64,000 nucleotides of DNA from Lantana camara (GCA_037501455.1 CM074858.1:11024501-11088500), one strand, 5' to 3'. Positions 12,301 to 26,000 are shown, numbered from the stretch's first letter. Numbers and translations are program-made. The notes: a model not told the origin generated them from the letters alone.

Positions 12301-14414
12301 CTTATCTCATTTTATGGCTCCAACAAGAATTAAAGGAGAAGCAAAAGAACAGAAATGCAGAAAAGCAGCACCAAACATGAAAGGTTGAACTTGTAGAGAT
12401 ATCCTTCATTTATATTTTAAGGATCCTTTTTCCTTTTAACAATATCATATGAATTTTTGAGACTTGTTGACAATTCAAATTCAAGGTTATATGCAATAGA
12501 TGTAAGATAGGAATAATTTGAAATGCAACCACAAACTTGTCAGATACTTAAGAGGCCATGTGCTAATTAAATAACAAGCTTTATTACCCATTTGAAGATT
12601 CCAAATGTGGCACTAAGACGGATCTAAGTTTACGAAAGCTTATAACCTATCAAACATTTAGTCAGATTATTCCTATAATTGGAGGTAACAATTCATTGAT
12701 CAAATATACCTAATTTAGAAGTCGAAAGCTTCAGATTACACATAAAAAGATTTAACACTTATAGTACGAAACACGTGGCTAAAATATAAAGCCATAAAAG
12801 CCCCACAATCAAAACTAGGTCATGGGCCTCCCACTGATAGCTCAGTATAATGAGGAGATGGCTTTTGATATCTATTTCATTGACAAGTGGCCACATCACA
12901 AATTAATATTAACATCTTATCCCAAGAAAAAAAAAAAAGGTTTTTAAACATAATTGTGGTATATAGTAAAAGCTACTCAAAGTATGATATTCTAGGAATA
13001 CTTACAAATGTATCATCTGAGCTTCATGCTTATCAAAATTCTGTATGTACCAGCGGGGAGACATATGCTGTGCAGATAATTTAACAAAAATTCTAATCAA
13101 TTTACAAATCTAAGGCAATCTTACAAATTAACTTAGTAGAAAAAGGCATTTCCGTGGTCATAACTCATAATTTAATGAAGTTCAGAAAGTCCGCATCACT
13201 GATTAAAATTATGAAGCCCTTAACAGGTGATCCAAAAGAAATGAATAACATACTCTGTGAATGCATATATTACAACGAGTTACAAGAGAAGCTGCTTGCA
13301 ATTCCATATGTCCGGCCCAAGTACCATCTTCCCCCATGGATTTACAGTATTCGTCAAATGGGACTTCGTCTTCAACAAAGGGCTCAAACATTTCGCGGTT
13401 GTCCTGTCCAATGGAACTCATCAATCAGTTATAAGCGCTCAATAGGAAAGCAAACTGTATACTGGGAAACATATACATCATCCAAGAAGCTGTTAATTCT
13501 TGCAAATAGCTTTTAGCACAATATTGAGCTATTTGTAAATTTCCTAGGTTTGACATTTTCTTTGGCAGTGACTTAAAAGGAAATGAAAACTATGTTTCCA
13601 TCATTTTCTTTCACTTGTCATTTCGTTTTCCAACATGAAGCCCTAAATCCAAAAGCTTCTCAACCAACTCCACAACCGGAAGTAAGAAAGGTACAAGCTT
13701 TGAATCACAAACTTATCATTCCAATCAAGCATAAATATCCCCATAATAACATCTCGTATCAAAAGATCAAAATCGTTGTAACTTCACTTAAGTTACCAAG
13801 AATCCCGAACCCGGCAGCACCATGCAGTAACAGAAATTAAATTGTAGGAATATCCAACATCCCGAATGCTGTTAAAAAGAAAAGCTTTCCAATAACGAAA
13901 AAAGATCTATTTTCAATAAAATTTCACCTTAATATATTGAACGACCATACTCCGATACTTCTCATGTTCATCCTCATCACCTTCCAATTGATCAGCCAAT
14001 GCCCTGACAAAAAGAAAGCATTTAACCTAATCAAATTCATTGCTTACAAACTACCTACGAAATCACAATCATCTTCAATCATACAACCCACACGAAATTC
14101 AACCCAAGCGCACCTGAAGAAACAATTACCATCGGCAGTCACTTGAATTATCTTCAGACCCAAAACATCCAGCTGGGATCGCAATTCAGATATGTCGTTT
14201 TGCTTTCCACCACGCTTTTTACTCTGTTCACAACTTAAACATCATCAAGAACCAACCCAAACCCGCAAATGAAAAATGACGGGAAAAATGAAAATGACAG
14301 TTGAACAGAAATGTGACGACAGTTTGCAGCAAAACCTAAAGTTGTATGTATGATTACGTTGGGTTGTTTAGCCTGTTTGCTAGGCTTGGGCTTCTGATGC
14401 TTTGGTTTAGCCAT
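9319..14414 (-). CDS. OTU-domain deubiquitinase with SEC-C zinc motif (11 exons, 385 aa)
   Basis: Likely a cysteine protease that removes ubiquitin, of the plant OTU/SEC-C group (human OTUD3-like). Exons on the minus strand: 14414-14358, 14223-14114, 14003-13928, 13403-13254, 13067-13006, 11945-11861, 11757-11608, 11375-11255, 10362-10241, 10130-10033, 9445-9319, joining to 1158 nt in one frame. The OTU domain occupies about residues 30-165. The catalytic Asp50 and Cys53 are in TADGNCFFR, and the catalytic His159 is in YHDGEHYNSV. Residues 231-251 (VLQQVGGDIDAAVEFLIAEQ..) look like a UBA ubiquitin-binding helix bundle. The SEC-C motif is ACPCGSKKKYKSCCG at 318-332. The basic tail ends MGALCI, as I recall for Arabidopsis OTU7. 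The start MAKPKHQKPKPSKQ is the only Met before the domain. The acceptor of exon 7 is the least certain junction. Confidence 0.92.
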
Positions 14415-15275
14415 TCTTGGGTGTTCCTTTTGTAGCTGATTTCTGGAAAATGTATATTCAAATTAAGGGTTTTGGAATTGGGCAAAAGGGCGGTACATAA
14501 TTGCCTAATTCTTATTAGCTTCTTTCTGATTCTCTCATCACTTTCCTATCTTCAGTTGTCGTTGTATTATTAAATTATAGAAATACTTTACTTTATCCAA
14601 AAAAAAAAACAAAAACTATAGAATTAGTGCTAAAGATTATGTAGTTGACCTTTATTTGACATGAAACTAATTTGATGTAATTGGTATTTTAGGTAATTCA
14701 AATGCGAATCTGTTATGGTTAAATCGGTATAATAAATGAGTAAGTATTTTACATTTATCATATAAGAATATCAATACGTATTTAATGTAAATGAAGAAAG
14801 AGTGAAATTTGAAATACAAGATAATTATATATGATATAATTACGTAAATTAAATTTCCCTTAATATATGAGAAATTACCGAAACTTTTATTGGTATACTC
14901 TAAAATTTGGCTCGGCAGCAACACATGTTATGATCATAAACATAAATTGATTAGTAAATGTCAGCGAAAAAATATACTTGACGCTCGAATAATTAAACGG
15001 ATTGATCTTTCTTTGCATCCCAACCTTTGGGGGTTGTTGAACTTTAGTACCCAACCTTTAAATTTTGACGAATTAGTACCCAACCTTTAAAATTGTTAAA
15101 TTGTAGTACCCAGGTCAAAATTCCGGTATACTTTTCCGGCCAAGACTCCACACATGCCAAGCATGTAAGATTTTTTAAGGGCAAATTCGTCATTTTAATT
15201 CTTTATACATCAAAAATTTTAAAAACAAAAATAATAAATCTAACAACATTAAAAATTTTAATATTAAAAAATATA
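14415..15275. other. Upstream region of the OTU gene and intergenic DNA
   Basis: The first few tens of bases are presumably the 5' leader and promoter of the minus-strand OTU gene. Nothing firm can be called as a TATA box. Around 15020-15115 there are three spaced copies of TTTAGTACCCAACCTTTAAA-like sequence, resembling a terminal repeat of an unidentified element. No other gene. Confidence 0.5.
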
Positions 15276-17130
15276 GAGCAAATTGCATTTTTGGTCACAT
15301 AGTAATAGGTCATTTTCACTTTTGGTCCCATGTTTTCCAAATCTGGTTTTTTTGGTCCCGTAGTAATTTTTTTTTATCACTTTCAGGACTTCCGTCAATT
15401 ATTTGACAGAAATCACTGTTTATCCGTCAATTTACTGTTCATCCGCCTTTTTTTTTTTTTTTTTTTGCCATATCCATTAATTTCATATATTATATATTTA
15501 TTATATATAATATATGTATTATATTTTATATAATATGTAATACACGTATTAAATTATTAATACCCTATATATTATATATTTTAATTTATAATATGCATTT
15601 TGTTATATATTATATATTATATATAATAAAATATGTGTAATACATATATATAATGTACATGTAATTATGTACATGAAACAATATTAAAATACATGTATAT
15701 TATACGTGTATATAATATACATGTAACTATGGACATGTAACTATATTAAAATACATGTATAATATACGTGTATATATAATATATACATAGTTACATGTAT
15801 TTTAATATATATGCATATTATAAATTATATATCATACACATGTATTAACAATATATATTGTTACATATTATATATTATATATATACAAGTATACTATATT
15901 TTAAAATATAAACATGTATATATGCATTACAATAATATATGTATATTATATTTTATACACGTATATATACGTATTACACATATTTTATTATATATAATAT
16001 ATAACAAAATATATATTATTAATACAAGTGTAAATAATATATAATATATAATACACATATTATTAAAATACATATAACAAAATATATATACGTGTATTTT
16101 ATATGATATATAATATATGTATATATACATGTATATTATATATATTACATATATATATACGTATTTATATATATATAACAAAATATATGTATTTACACGT
16201 ATTATATATATACGTATTTACATATATTATTGTATACATATATATGTATTACACATATTTACACATATTTTATATATATATATATATATATATTATGTAT
16301 ATATAATAAAATATGTGTATATACATATTTTATTACATATATGCATTACAATAATATGTGTATTATATATATACACGTATACACGTACATATAATATATA
16401 TGTATATGTAACTATATTATATTATATTTATACACGTACATATTATATATTATATACTATATATATACACGTATACACGTACATATTATATTTTGTACTA
16501 TATTTTAAAATATAAACACGTATATATGCATTATATATAATATATATACGTGTATTTTATATGATATATAATATATGTATTACAATAATATGTATATATT
16601 TTATAATATATGTACACAGATATATGTATATATTTTATAATATATGTATTACAATAATATATGTATATTTTATAATACACACATACATTTATATATATAA
16701 TTCACGTAAATACATATATTATATATATATATATATATTACACATATTTTATTATATATAATATATAACAAAATATATATTATTAATACAAGTGTACATA
16801 ATATATAATATATAATATGCATATATATTAAAATACACATAACAAAATGCATATTATAATGTACACGTTTATTACATATTATATAAAATATAATACATAT
16901 ATTATATATAATAAATAAATAATATATGAAATTAATGGATATAGCACAAAAAAAAAAATCGTGGATGAACAGTAAATTGACGGATGAACAGTGATTTCCG
17001 TCAAATAATTGACGGAAGTCCTGAAAGTGATAAAAAAAATTCCTATGGGACCAAAAAAAACAGATCTGAAAAACATGGGTCCAAAAGTGATAATGGTCTA
17101 TTACTATGGGACCAAAAATGCAATTTGCTC
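15276..17130. mobile_element. Inverted-repeat element with a 1.4 kb AT microsatellite core
   Basis: Terminal inverted repeats of about 230 bp: the left arm runs 15276-15510 (start GAGCAAATTGCATTTTTGGT) and the right arm 16900-17130 (end TGCAATTTGCTC). Shared blocks read inversely include TTTTTGGTCCC, TATCACTTTCAGGACTTCCG, TCAATTATTTGAC and CCATTAATTTCATATATTAT. The core is almost entirely TA-rich cryptic microsatellite with interspersed ACGTGTA/TACACGT steps, and many ORFs there are composition artefacts. A segment near 15985-16060 is duplicated near 16751-16820. Flanks share only TA, so the transposon class is undetermined. No transposase. Confidence 0.8.
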
Positions 17131-19102
17131 TAAAATCTAATTAATTAGTAAATGCCTAGGAACAAAAAAGAAAAATAGTAAATGCCAAAAAAACACAATA
17201 GGGTATTCATATAAGTTAGATAGATCTCCATTCATTGGTCCAAATATAACGTAAATTTTTTGACAGAAACTTTTATCGAAGGTTTATGTAATTATATTAA
17301 TCTCAAAACGTATATTTGGGTGTAATCTCAATAAAAGTTTGTCATATTATTGCTTCGTAAAATGTATGTGTATCACTTCATCTATATATTTCTATATAAT
17401 ATTATACAGTTTTGTCACTCGTAAATAGGCACAACCAAAATCATCACTAATGCATGCATGTGTGTTTGTGATATCTTGCAACATATTTTGAAATTGAAAA
17501 AATTCATAACATGATAGGCAAAGAGAAAACATACTTTCATCACCGCAGAGAATCAATTCATGAAAGAGACGAACTAATTCAGAGTTCAAAAATTGTTGGA
17601 AAAAATAGTAACGAATCTAGTGGGGGTTGCATGCAAAATCTCTCCTCATTAATTTCTTTATTGAGGCTTAATCTTTTATCTTACGGGTACACGATTAACG
17701 AAAAAGTGTATTCTAAGCCGAACGTAACATATATACATGTGGGTGTAATCTAAGTTTTTAGGGTTAAAGAGATCTCTTATTATAAATCAAGTCATTAATC
17801 AATTTGGCATCTTTGCATGAACAAACGAGGTAGATTTTAATCTGAGTTTTGTAGGAATCCAATCTGAAGTTCTGAACTGCAACATCTTGGATCGGTATAA
17901 GAATTGAATAAATCTTATTCTATTATAAATATATTTAATACAAAATAAGAGGATTAATGAATCTAAAATTAAAACAATCCAATTTATAAAACATGTGAAG
18001 TCGATTATTTATTATGTTTGGATAAATTAATTATCTTATGCTAAATAGAATATTAAATTAAAGTTCATTGTATGTATCATTTTATATAGTTATTAATATA
18101 TCTTTCACTGTTTTCTACAAAATAAACGTCATTTTTTTAAATAATATTTTCCCTCAAATTTTAAATGAACATTTCCAAACAAGTTTAAGGAAAAACAATG
18201 CGTAATTCATTAAATACTAATTTTTTATAATATTTTAAAATTTAAAACTTATATCACGTTTATTGTTAACTAAATTAAATGCTTTATTAAAACAGGCAAT
18301 CCGAATTCATCCAAATTTAATATTACAGAAAGGAAAAAAAAAAGAAAAAAAAGGCAAGTTATTCCACGAACCACGACCATTATCAAATTCATCGATCGGA
18401 CCAAATTTTTTAATTTTTCTAATTCGATTTGAATCCGAACCGTTAACCGCCTCATGATGAACACTCTCATTCATATATATTGCCTATGTCTATGTGCTTG
18501 TTCCTAAGCCCATACTATTCCATATTTTTGTGTCATTCATAGGTTATGGGCTTGTCCAGTGTCCTTACCTCAAACATAAAAAAAGCTCAAAAGTCATGTC
18601 ATAATTCTTTGATGGTGATATTAATCTAAGAATTACGAAAAGTATCTAAGTTTAATTAATTAATTCAGCTTTGATAGGACACGGAATTAAATTTATTAAA
18701 AATAATTAAGAGAAATTCTAAACAGAAAATTGTGATAAATTGAGGTGAGTGGAAGTCTCTTGACGAGGAACAAGTTGTGAATAAGAGTCCAAAAAGAGGC
18801 TGAATAAATTAGTGACTTAAATTAAAGAATGAAAAAGAGGGTTAGGAGATGTGATTAGTTAACAACTGAGGCCATCTTTTTAGAATGTTTGTTTAAAACC
18901 ACTAATTAATGGTAGGTGGCTATGCTAATCACGGGGTCATTTCATGTCCCAAAACATGCTTAGTCCACAATTATTTTTGAGAATATTATCGACTAATTTA
19001 CGTTAAATCATACTTGAAACTGACGACAAAAGGTAAAAATTGTCACGCTCATGCACCTAATTTTGTTGTTTTCTTATTATATTTTGATTATATTACATAA
19101 TT
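17131..19102. other. Intergenic stretch without a supported gene
   Basis: AT-rich sequence. Short open frames at 17392-17753 and 18263-18470 show no domain, no splice structure and opposite-strand overlap, so they are not called. Confidence 0.55.
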
Positions 19103-19118
19103 AATTATTGATTAACAC
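19103..19118. repeat. Left target-site duplication of the LINE-derived insertion
   Basis: AATTATTGATTAACAC here is repeated without mismatch at 19791-19806, bounding the 672 bp insertion. A 16 bp exact duplication next to an A-tail is the signature of target-primed reverse transcription. Confidence 0.92.
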
Positions 19119-19790
19119 TTTTTTTTTTTGATATAGCGTTTTGTTAATTTTATCCTGTAATTCTCTCTCTCTCTCTCTGAAAGAAGACCCAGCAACGCAC
19201 GCTAGAGATCGTAACCAAATCTATTTCACCTTCTCAGATTTGTTCGTCGAAATCCGCTCAGATTTGCTGCCACTTTCGTGGATTTATCGTTAGTTTCGTC
19301 GGTATTCTTCCAGATCCATTAGTGTCCTCCCAGATCTAGCGGATTTCTCTGGTTTATAGTCGTTTTCCTTATCTGTTTTTTCTTTTCGTTATGTTTTATT
19401 TTGTTTCTTCCCTATGGAAGCTTTATCTCTTCCGTATGGAAGTTTTGTCCCTTCCGTATGGAATTTTAGTTTTATCTTTTTCTGTGTTTTTTCCGTGTAA
19501 CTTTCTGGCCGAGTTCTCTGTTGTAGGCCAATCTATTTGTTCTCAATCCGAAAGAAAAGCGGCTGCGGATCTTCAGCCCGATCAGATCGAGATCCACTTG
19601 AAAGGAACAATCGTCAAGGACTTCTTTTCTTTTATTAATTGTGATGCTAATATAATAGCTCACAAATCTGTTGAAATTGCGCATTCGGCCTGCGTTAATT
19701 TTTCTGCTGTTGCTTCTTGTATTTTTCTCGTTGTTTCTCATGATTTGCTATAATATTCCCCTTTGAGGGTTTTGGTTATCAAAAAAAAAA
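19119..19790 (+). mobile_element. Short LINE-derived non-autonomous retroelement
   Basis: Bounded by perfect 16 bp duplications and ending in a 10-12 nt A-tail at 19781. An open frame near 19391-19753 ends NCDANIIAHKSVEIAHSACV, which resembles the C-terminus of the RNase H domain of plant L1 LINEs (R..N.VAH.LA..A). The stretch after its stop (CCCCTTTGAGGGTTTTGGTT) closely resembles the tail of the larger LINE in this window (CCCTTTGGGGTTTGGTC). The 5' portion carries a CT microsatellite (about 19165-19180) and leader-like sequence, so the middle of a LINE seems deleted. It starts with eleven T and GATA, mirroring the TATC plus A-tail at the other end. Confidence 0.75.
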
Positions 19791-19806
19791 AATTATTGAT
19801 TAACAC

Positions 19807-21300
19807 AACAGCATGATGACGGGACGATTCTCTCTCTCTCTCTCTCTTTTTTGTTTTTTTAAGAAAGAGAATATTTATCATTGAGTGCTACAATAATTAG
19901 TTTAATTTCTGACTCGTACTACTATAGCTTTATTTGAATTTAGAGATGGTCACGAGTATTGCAAAATTATAAATAAAGCGGTGCAAGCAATTTCCAATTA
20001 ACTTAGCTAAATATATTTATTTAAAAATAATTTAGAACATTAAATAATTATGTATCAATTCATTGAAATAGTGCATATTTATTGTCCCGGGAAAATCTCA
20101 TTTGATACCATATTTTTAAAACTCGTTCGAGTTTAGTACCATTCATTTATTCTTTTGGGTATATGAATTTCGATTTGTAAAAATGTTAATATTTTTTGCA
20201 AATTTAAGGGATGAAATTTTAAAAGAAAAATTATGTGATTTTCAGCTCATAAATTTTTTTTAGTAGTATGTTAATGATGGTGTCTCATCCGTCAGCACAA
20301 AAGAGTTGACCGAATAAATCAGCTCTAAGACATCCGAAGACATAAGTTTTTACCAAAATACTCTTACTATTGCTACAAATTGAAATTTACGATGTCGAAT
20401 TTGGAGAAACTCAATTTTTACGGTGTCCAATATGATCAAAGCGAAATAGAAAGTACTAAATTTATATTATTACACGAGTTGTCGTTTGTTAACGTTGTTT
20501 GTGCTTTACAGTTGGGAACATAATTTATTATAATAACTAAACAGTGTCCGACCTCAATTGAATAAGTACATATTCATTGATCGTTGTAGGAGGACTACGA
20601 TATCTTAGACAATATAAGTACGGGTATAATATGATATAAATATAATAATATAAATTTTGTTTTTCATATTATAGATGTCAGTTTATAGAACATATCATGA
20701 ATTTTTAATACAATACGATATAATAAAATAATAGTTTAATAGTATTTGTAGACAAAAGTTTAAGAGATATATGGAAATATTAGTAATGGAGTGGCCACTA
20801 ATTAAAAAAATTATGCAAATCTCAATCATTGGTTGGTTTAGTGCCACACTTAGATGTAATTAAAGAATCATAGGGTTTAAGCATCTCATCATTAAAAGGC
20901 AGGCAAATATTGGCAAACACGGACAACTTATTTACAAAAGTTAAAAGTAAAGCAATGCCACTTTTATGCGTAAAAAACCAAAAATTATGCACTCTTTTCG
21001 TTGATGAATATACCTTGAGAGCCACTCAAAAAAATATATTAACAAGAAAAATATCAATATATTATAAAAAACAAGATATTATTAATATCCCTCACAACTT
21101 AATTAGCTTTTCTCGTTTAAAAAAACAAAAAAAAAAAAAAACAACAACAACAACAACTTAATTAGCTTTCTTTCCCGTTGACCTTTCCAATAAAATTTAA
21201 CGAAATTCGAATTGAACCCACATTTTTGTTTTTTCACGTGCTAGGCCTCTTCTCATTTTTTTAAAATCGAAAAGACATATTTGCACATAGTAACCAAATA
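19807..21300. other. Intergenic stretch without a supported gene
   Basis: AT-rich sequence with a CT run just after the LINE-derived insertion (19831-19848) and a short A-rich/ACA patch near 21121-21157. No exon-like segment was found. Confidence 0.55.
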
Positions 21301-21309
21301 CAGTGAGCA

Positions 21310-22310
21310 AGAATAAATAAAGTGTTGGAAATCAGCTTTGTGATAGTATCATATTATCAAATAGAATAGTTAATCAAACTTTACAATATATATAAGATGT
21401 ACAACATGAACAAGTAATTCCAAACGTAAGTATCATAATCATGCCAAAACATACCTATTGAGATGTAAATACCAACAACATACATACCCAATATACCAAT
21501 GGAAAAACTAGATCTTGTATACTTTGTCATGATGTTAGTTCCAATAGAGTGTAGAACCATATGAAAATAAATACCAGTAATGTACCATAAACATATTCAC
21601 AAGATTACAAAGATCGAAACAATACTATAAGGTAAACCGAGAGACTTATCATTTGACATAACTGAATTGTGGCAAATGTCGACTTTGCTTAAAGAAGTAT
21701 TCACCCAACTACCAGTGTGTTGGGTTGTCGCAAAGCTTTTTCCAGGATAAGACAGTTAAGAAATTTCCGAACCACAGAGACGCAAGATCTCAAGAGAATC
21801 TCACTTCGACCACTAATTAGGGCTCTTATGAGAGAGTGTGGTGTCTAGTTGGTATTTCAGAAAACGTGCTATGTGTGTGGAAGTATGCTTTCTGACTGAA
21901 CTCACAAGTACCAGTGCGTGTGTGTTTCGTACCAGAGTGTATTTTTTCGTACCAAACCAGAAATCTATCTAGACTTCTAACCAGAAACACAGGTTGCCGA
22001 AGATCGAAGTTGGATTGGATTCTCTGGTTGTAATAAAAGAGGTTTCGGTCGATCATCCTCTTGGCAATGTGAATGAAGACTGTATCTATCTTCTTAGAAA
22101 ACTTTGAGTCATCAAACTGAAACGATATATACGCGCCGCGAAGGAAATTGTTATCCGTATAAACTTGTGAGGATGGGACATAATCTCCATTTTGATTTAA
22201 TAATTTGGGATGAGGCTCTGTTGGAAATGATGGAACTTCTGAAGGCTGATGTCTAGTGCCTAGACATTTTTTTCCAAAAAAAAAACAAAACAAGAGTCTA
22301 AACTCTCAAC
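21310..22310 (-). other. Unrecognised block with a 155-codon open frame
   Basis: The longest open frame of the western intergenic region lies here on the minus strand (22293-21826). Its product is rich in His, Ser, Thr and Phe. It has no motif I recognise, no signal peptide and no transmembrane segment. The less AT-rich composition and leader-like text suggest part of a transposon, possibly an LTR, since a TGTTGGAAAT start is present at 21323. I could not find matching ends or a target-site duplication, so no call is made. Confidence 0.3.
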
Positions 22311-22839
22311 ATATGTATATGTATATGTATGGCTCTGCCGGTTTAACATAAGAAAAAAACCGACATATGTCCGGATTGTATTGATTTTTTTAATATCTTA
22401 CGGATCGTGTTCTATAGTGCACTGATCTTATAATTAGTTATAAATTTGAAGAAAACCCAAAAGTATATGGAAATTCTCAATATAAAAATAAAAGTAAAAC
22501 AGTATGGTTTATCTAGAAGACTAGAACCAACAATTTGTAGTAAATTACAAGTTGGTCTCAACTCTCTCCAACTTTATGGTTTCACCCCCTGTGTGTGGGT
22601 TGGTTAGGACATGGACAGTGGCGCATTGGACACACATGAATCATGATTATTCATAATCAAGATTTGACAGTGACACTGACGCCCTCTCTTACTCCCCATC
22701 GGATCTAAGCAACCCTTCTCAAACCCGACCCGACTCGACTCGAACCGACCCCATTCACACACACAGATTTTGTATCTACACAATATACATATATATTACA
22801 TTCATCAAGATTCACTCGTAAACATATATTTGCTAATTC

Positions 22840-23037
22840 TCTCTTCATTTGCTCACTTCTGGTGACTGCTTCCCTACAGGTGGGCGGGTTAGTCGAAACG
22901 ATGTTTAATATTATTGAAATATGTTTAAAAATTTTTTTGGTTTATATGCATGGAAATGCAAGTGTGTGTCTACACTATGTTGATATGCATACATGGTTTT
23001 TGCAGTTGTGTCTGCGCCTGAAGTATTGAAGAAGACG
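22840..23037 (+). promoter_or_regulatory. 5' leader and probable leader intron of the filament-like protein gene
   Basis: A CT-rich leader ends CCCTACAG before GTGGGC (donor at about 22881). A T-rich tract then runs to TTTTTGCAG at about 23005, giving an intron of roughly 125 bp inside the 5' untranslated region. The start codon follows some 30 bases later. This is inferred from splice consensus only. The true transcription start is not visible. Confidence 0.45.
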
Positions 23038-26000
23038 ATGGATCAGAAGTCGTGGATTTGGAAGAAAAGATCGACGGAGAAGACCTTGGCAGCTGATAGA
23101 GCAAACAGTACTGTGATCACCGATGAGGAACAAGAATCCGAGGTATGTTTATTCGCAGTTTTCTCCTTGAATTTTGGCATGGAATTAGTATTCCGTTTCA
23201 CGATCGATTCCATTGCACAATCACGTCGGACACCTAGCATGTCATAAGTTTCAAAAAACATTCGTGCCATTGTGTCCTTACAGTGTTCGTATTCTCGTAT
23301 CCGTATCTGTATATGGTAACTTCCAATTGTTAGAAAATCTCCCTTTCATATGCGCATCATGTTATTGGCTTAGGGGTGGTTTGCAGAAACAGAGTTGCTT
23401 TTGGGAAAGTAGAACTATAAGCTTATGTTGCTAAATGTTTGAGTAGTAAAAGTGTTGAACCTGCAAACAGAAATGAGCAACAAATACTTTTATTAGACTA
23501 AAGAAATTCCAATGAAATCCGAAATAACCTAAAAGCTAGCAAATGGTCCTAAGATTATTCTACCTTTTTTTAGGTTTAAACACACACACCCCAAGTAGCC
23601 AGAGAGATTAGAACTCAAGGTTATTGTCTTTGAGAAAGAACCCTCAAACCACTTGGCCAATACCTGTTCGGCTAAAAATAAGCAGAAACTGATTATCCAA
23701 AAGCTCCTATTGCTTAAGAAAAGCAAAAAGTGAAGAATATTTTCTTTTAGAATTTGCGAACACTCCCTTAGCATTTACGTGCATTCGTATCATTCGGAAT
23801 TTGCTAGTTGTTAACATGTTTCTACAGATACAACTAACATCCTGTTTCTTCATATACAGGACTATCTGGCTGAGAAAGCAGAACTAGAAAGAGATGTAGG
23901 GATATTACATGAGAGACTTTCCGCTGCACTCTCAGAATGCAGTTCCAAAGATAATATTGCAAAGAAACAGGTGAAAATTGCACAGGAAGCCATTGCAGGT
24001 AATGTAGGTTTCAGCAGTAATCTGAATAACTTCTTAAAACTTGTCCCTGCAATCTGTTCCGAATTTGACACGTTGAGATTTTCGTGTATATGTAGGCTGG
24101 GAGAAAGCCGAGAGAGAAGCAATGTCCATGAAGAAGGATCTGGACAAAGTCCAGAAGCAGAAAGCAGCTTGTGAAGAAAGATTAAGCCACTTAGATGCAG
24201 CACTGAAACAGTGCATGCAGCAACTACACTTCGTTCGCGAAGAGCAGGAGAAAAGAGTGCACAGTGCTGTCCTAAAAACATCAGAGGAGTTTGAGCAAAC
24301 ACAGATTGCTTTTGATGAGAAGTTATCAGGAGCCAGTAAGAGGATCGCCCGATTAGAAACTGAAAATGCTCGGTTAAATAAAGCTCTATTAGGGAAGGAC
24401 GGGATAATTGAAGAATTGAGTAAATATAAGTCTCGGGTAGAAGCTGATCTAAATGCCCTCATGCTGAGAACAGAGACTACTCAGAAAGAGAACGCTTCCC
24501 TCAAATATGAGGTTCGAGTTCTTGAAAAAGAACTTGACATACGAAACGAGGAGAGAGAATTTACGCGCCGAGCAGCTGATGTAGCTCAGAAACAACAAAG
24601 GGAGAGTGTCAAGAGAATTGCGAAATTGGAATCAGAATGTCAGAGGCTTCGTCTCCTTGTCCAGAAGAGGCTTCCGGGCCCTGCTGCTCTGGCAAAAATG
24701 AAGAACGAAGCAGAAATTCTGGGAAAGGATCAATTTGAAGCAACAAGAAGGAGGAGATCGAATCCTTCTGTTATTAGTTCAATGGACTTCCGTGCTGATG
24801 TGGCAGGCGATGTGCCGACAAAGAGGAACAACTTTCTGACAGAGCAGCTTCATTTGATGGAAGAAGAGAACAAAAGCTTAAAAAATGCACTTAACAAGAA
24901 TTCAAGCTTGTATGCTCGGACAGTTTCCAGACTGTCACGAGGTGATGGACAAGTTGAAGAATCTGAATCGTTAAAAGGGCAGTTAGGTAAACATACATTT
25001 GCCTTGCAGGTGAATTCTGTTGCAGCTTTGTCTGATATGGGCAGTGATGACAAAGCCAGCTGTGCTGAGTCGTGGGCTTCTGCTTTGTTATCAGAGCTGG
25101 AGAGTTTCAAGAATGAGAAAAGAGTAGAAACACCGTCTCACAGATATATGGGAACTTCAGACATGAATCTGATGGATGATTTTGCTGAGATGGAAAAGTT
25201 GGCAGAAGTTTCTGTGGATGATCCAGCAGAAAGCTCCCATCATTCATCGGATGACGGGAATGCAGTGATTGGTCCATCTGCACGGTTGATCTCTGACAAA
25301 GGAAGCGACAATAATATCTCAAAACCAATGCAAAGTGGTGAGAATTACCAGTCTAATGTGAGTATATCAGTAAACAAAATTCTTGAGCTTCTGGAAGGAA
25401 TAAATGTAAAATCTCAAGATGATAAGGTTAGGCCATGTAAGCATTTGGCAACTCCATCAGGCTACTTGGTTAGAGTGTTTCAATGGAAAACTGCTGAACT
25501 TGATGATGTTTTACAAAAATTGGTTCAAACTTGCCATGATTTGCTGAATGGAGCAGCAGATCTTGAACAATTTGCTCAACAATTAGCTTCTAGCATGGAT
25601 TGGGTCATAAATCACTGTTTTTCCATTCAAGATGTTTCGAGCATGAAAGATGCAATCAGGAGCCATTTAGATTGGGATGAATCGAGGAGTGAGAGTGAGG
25701 TAGAGAGTGGATCAGCTAAAAGGCTGAATTCTAAGGGTGTGTCCTTTCAAGACTCTAGTGGCATAACCAGCAACTCAGAGGGGACTACCAGAGGTCAAGT
25801 TGAAATGCAGAAGATGATGAAAGAAGACCTTGAAGCCCACACTATGGAAGCCAGTCTTGAACAGAGACAAACTGACCGAAAAATATCAAATGCAGAACAT
25901 GATCTGGAAAACAATAATCACTCTCTGCCAAGACTGGAAGAAACGTGCAGTGACCTAAAAAGGTATGCTAATCATTTATTTGCAAAAATAAATGCTAAAC

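Noticed and set aside
15811..16852. Many overlapping open frames of 60-130 codons rich in Ile, Tyr and Thr
   Set aside because: They arise from TA-rich microsatellite sequence, which lacks most stop contexts in some frames. They overlap on both strands and have no complexity.
21323..22310. LTR with TGTTGGAAAT start and CTCAACA end
   Set aside because: The 5 bp flanks do not match (TAAAG versus TATGT) and no primer site or coding remnant was seen. Listed only as an unrecognised block.
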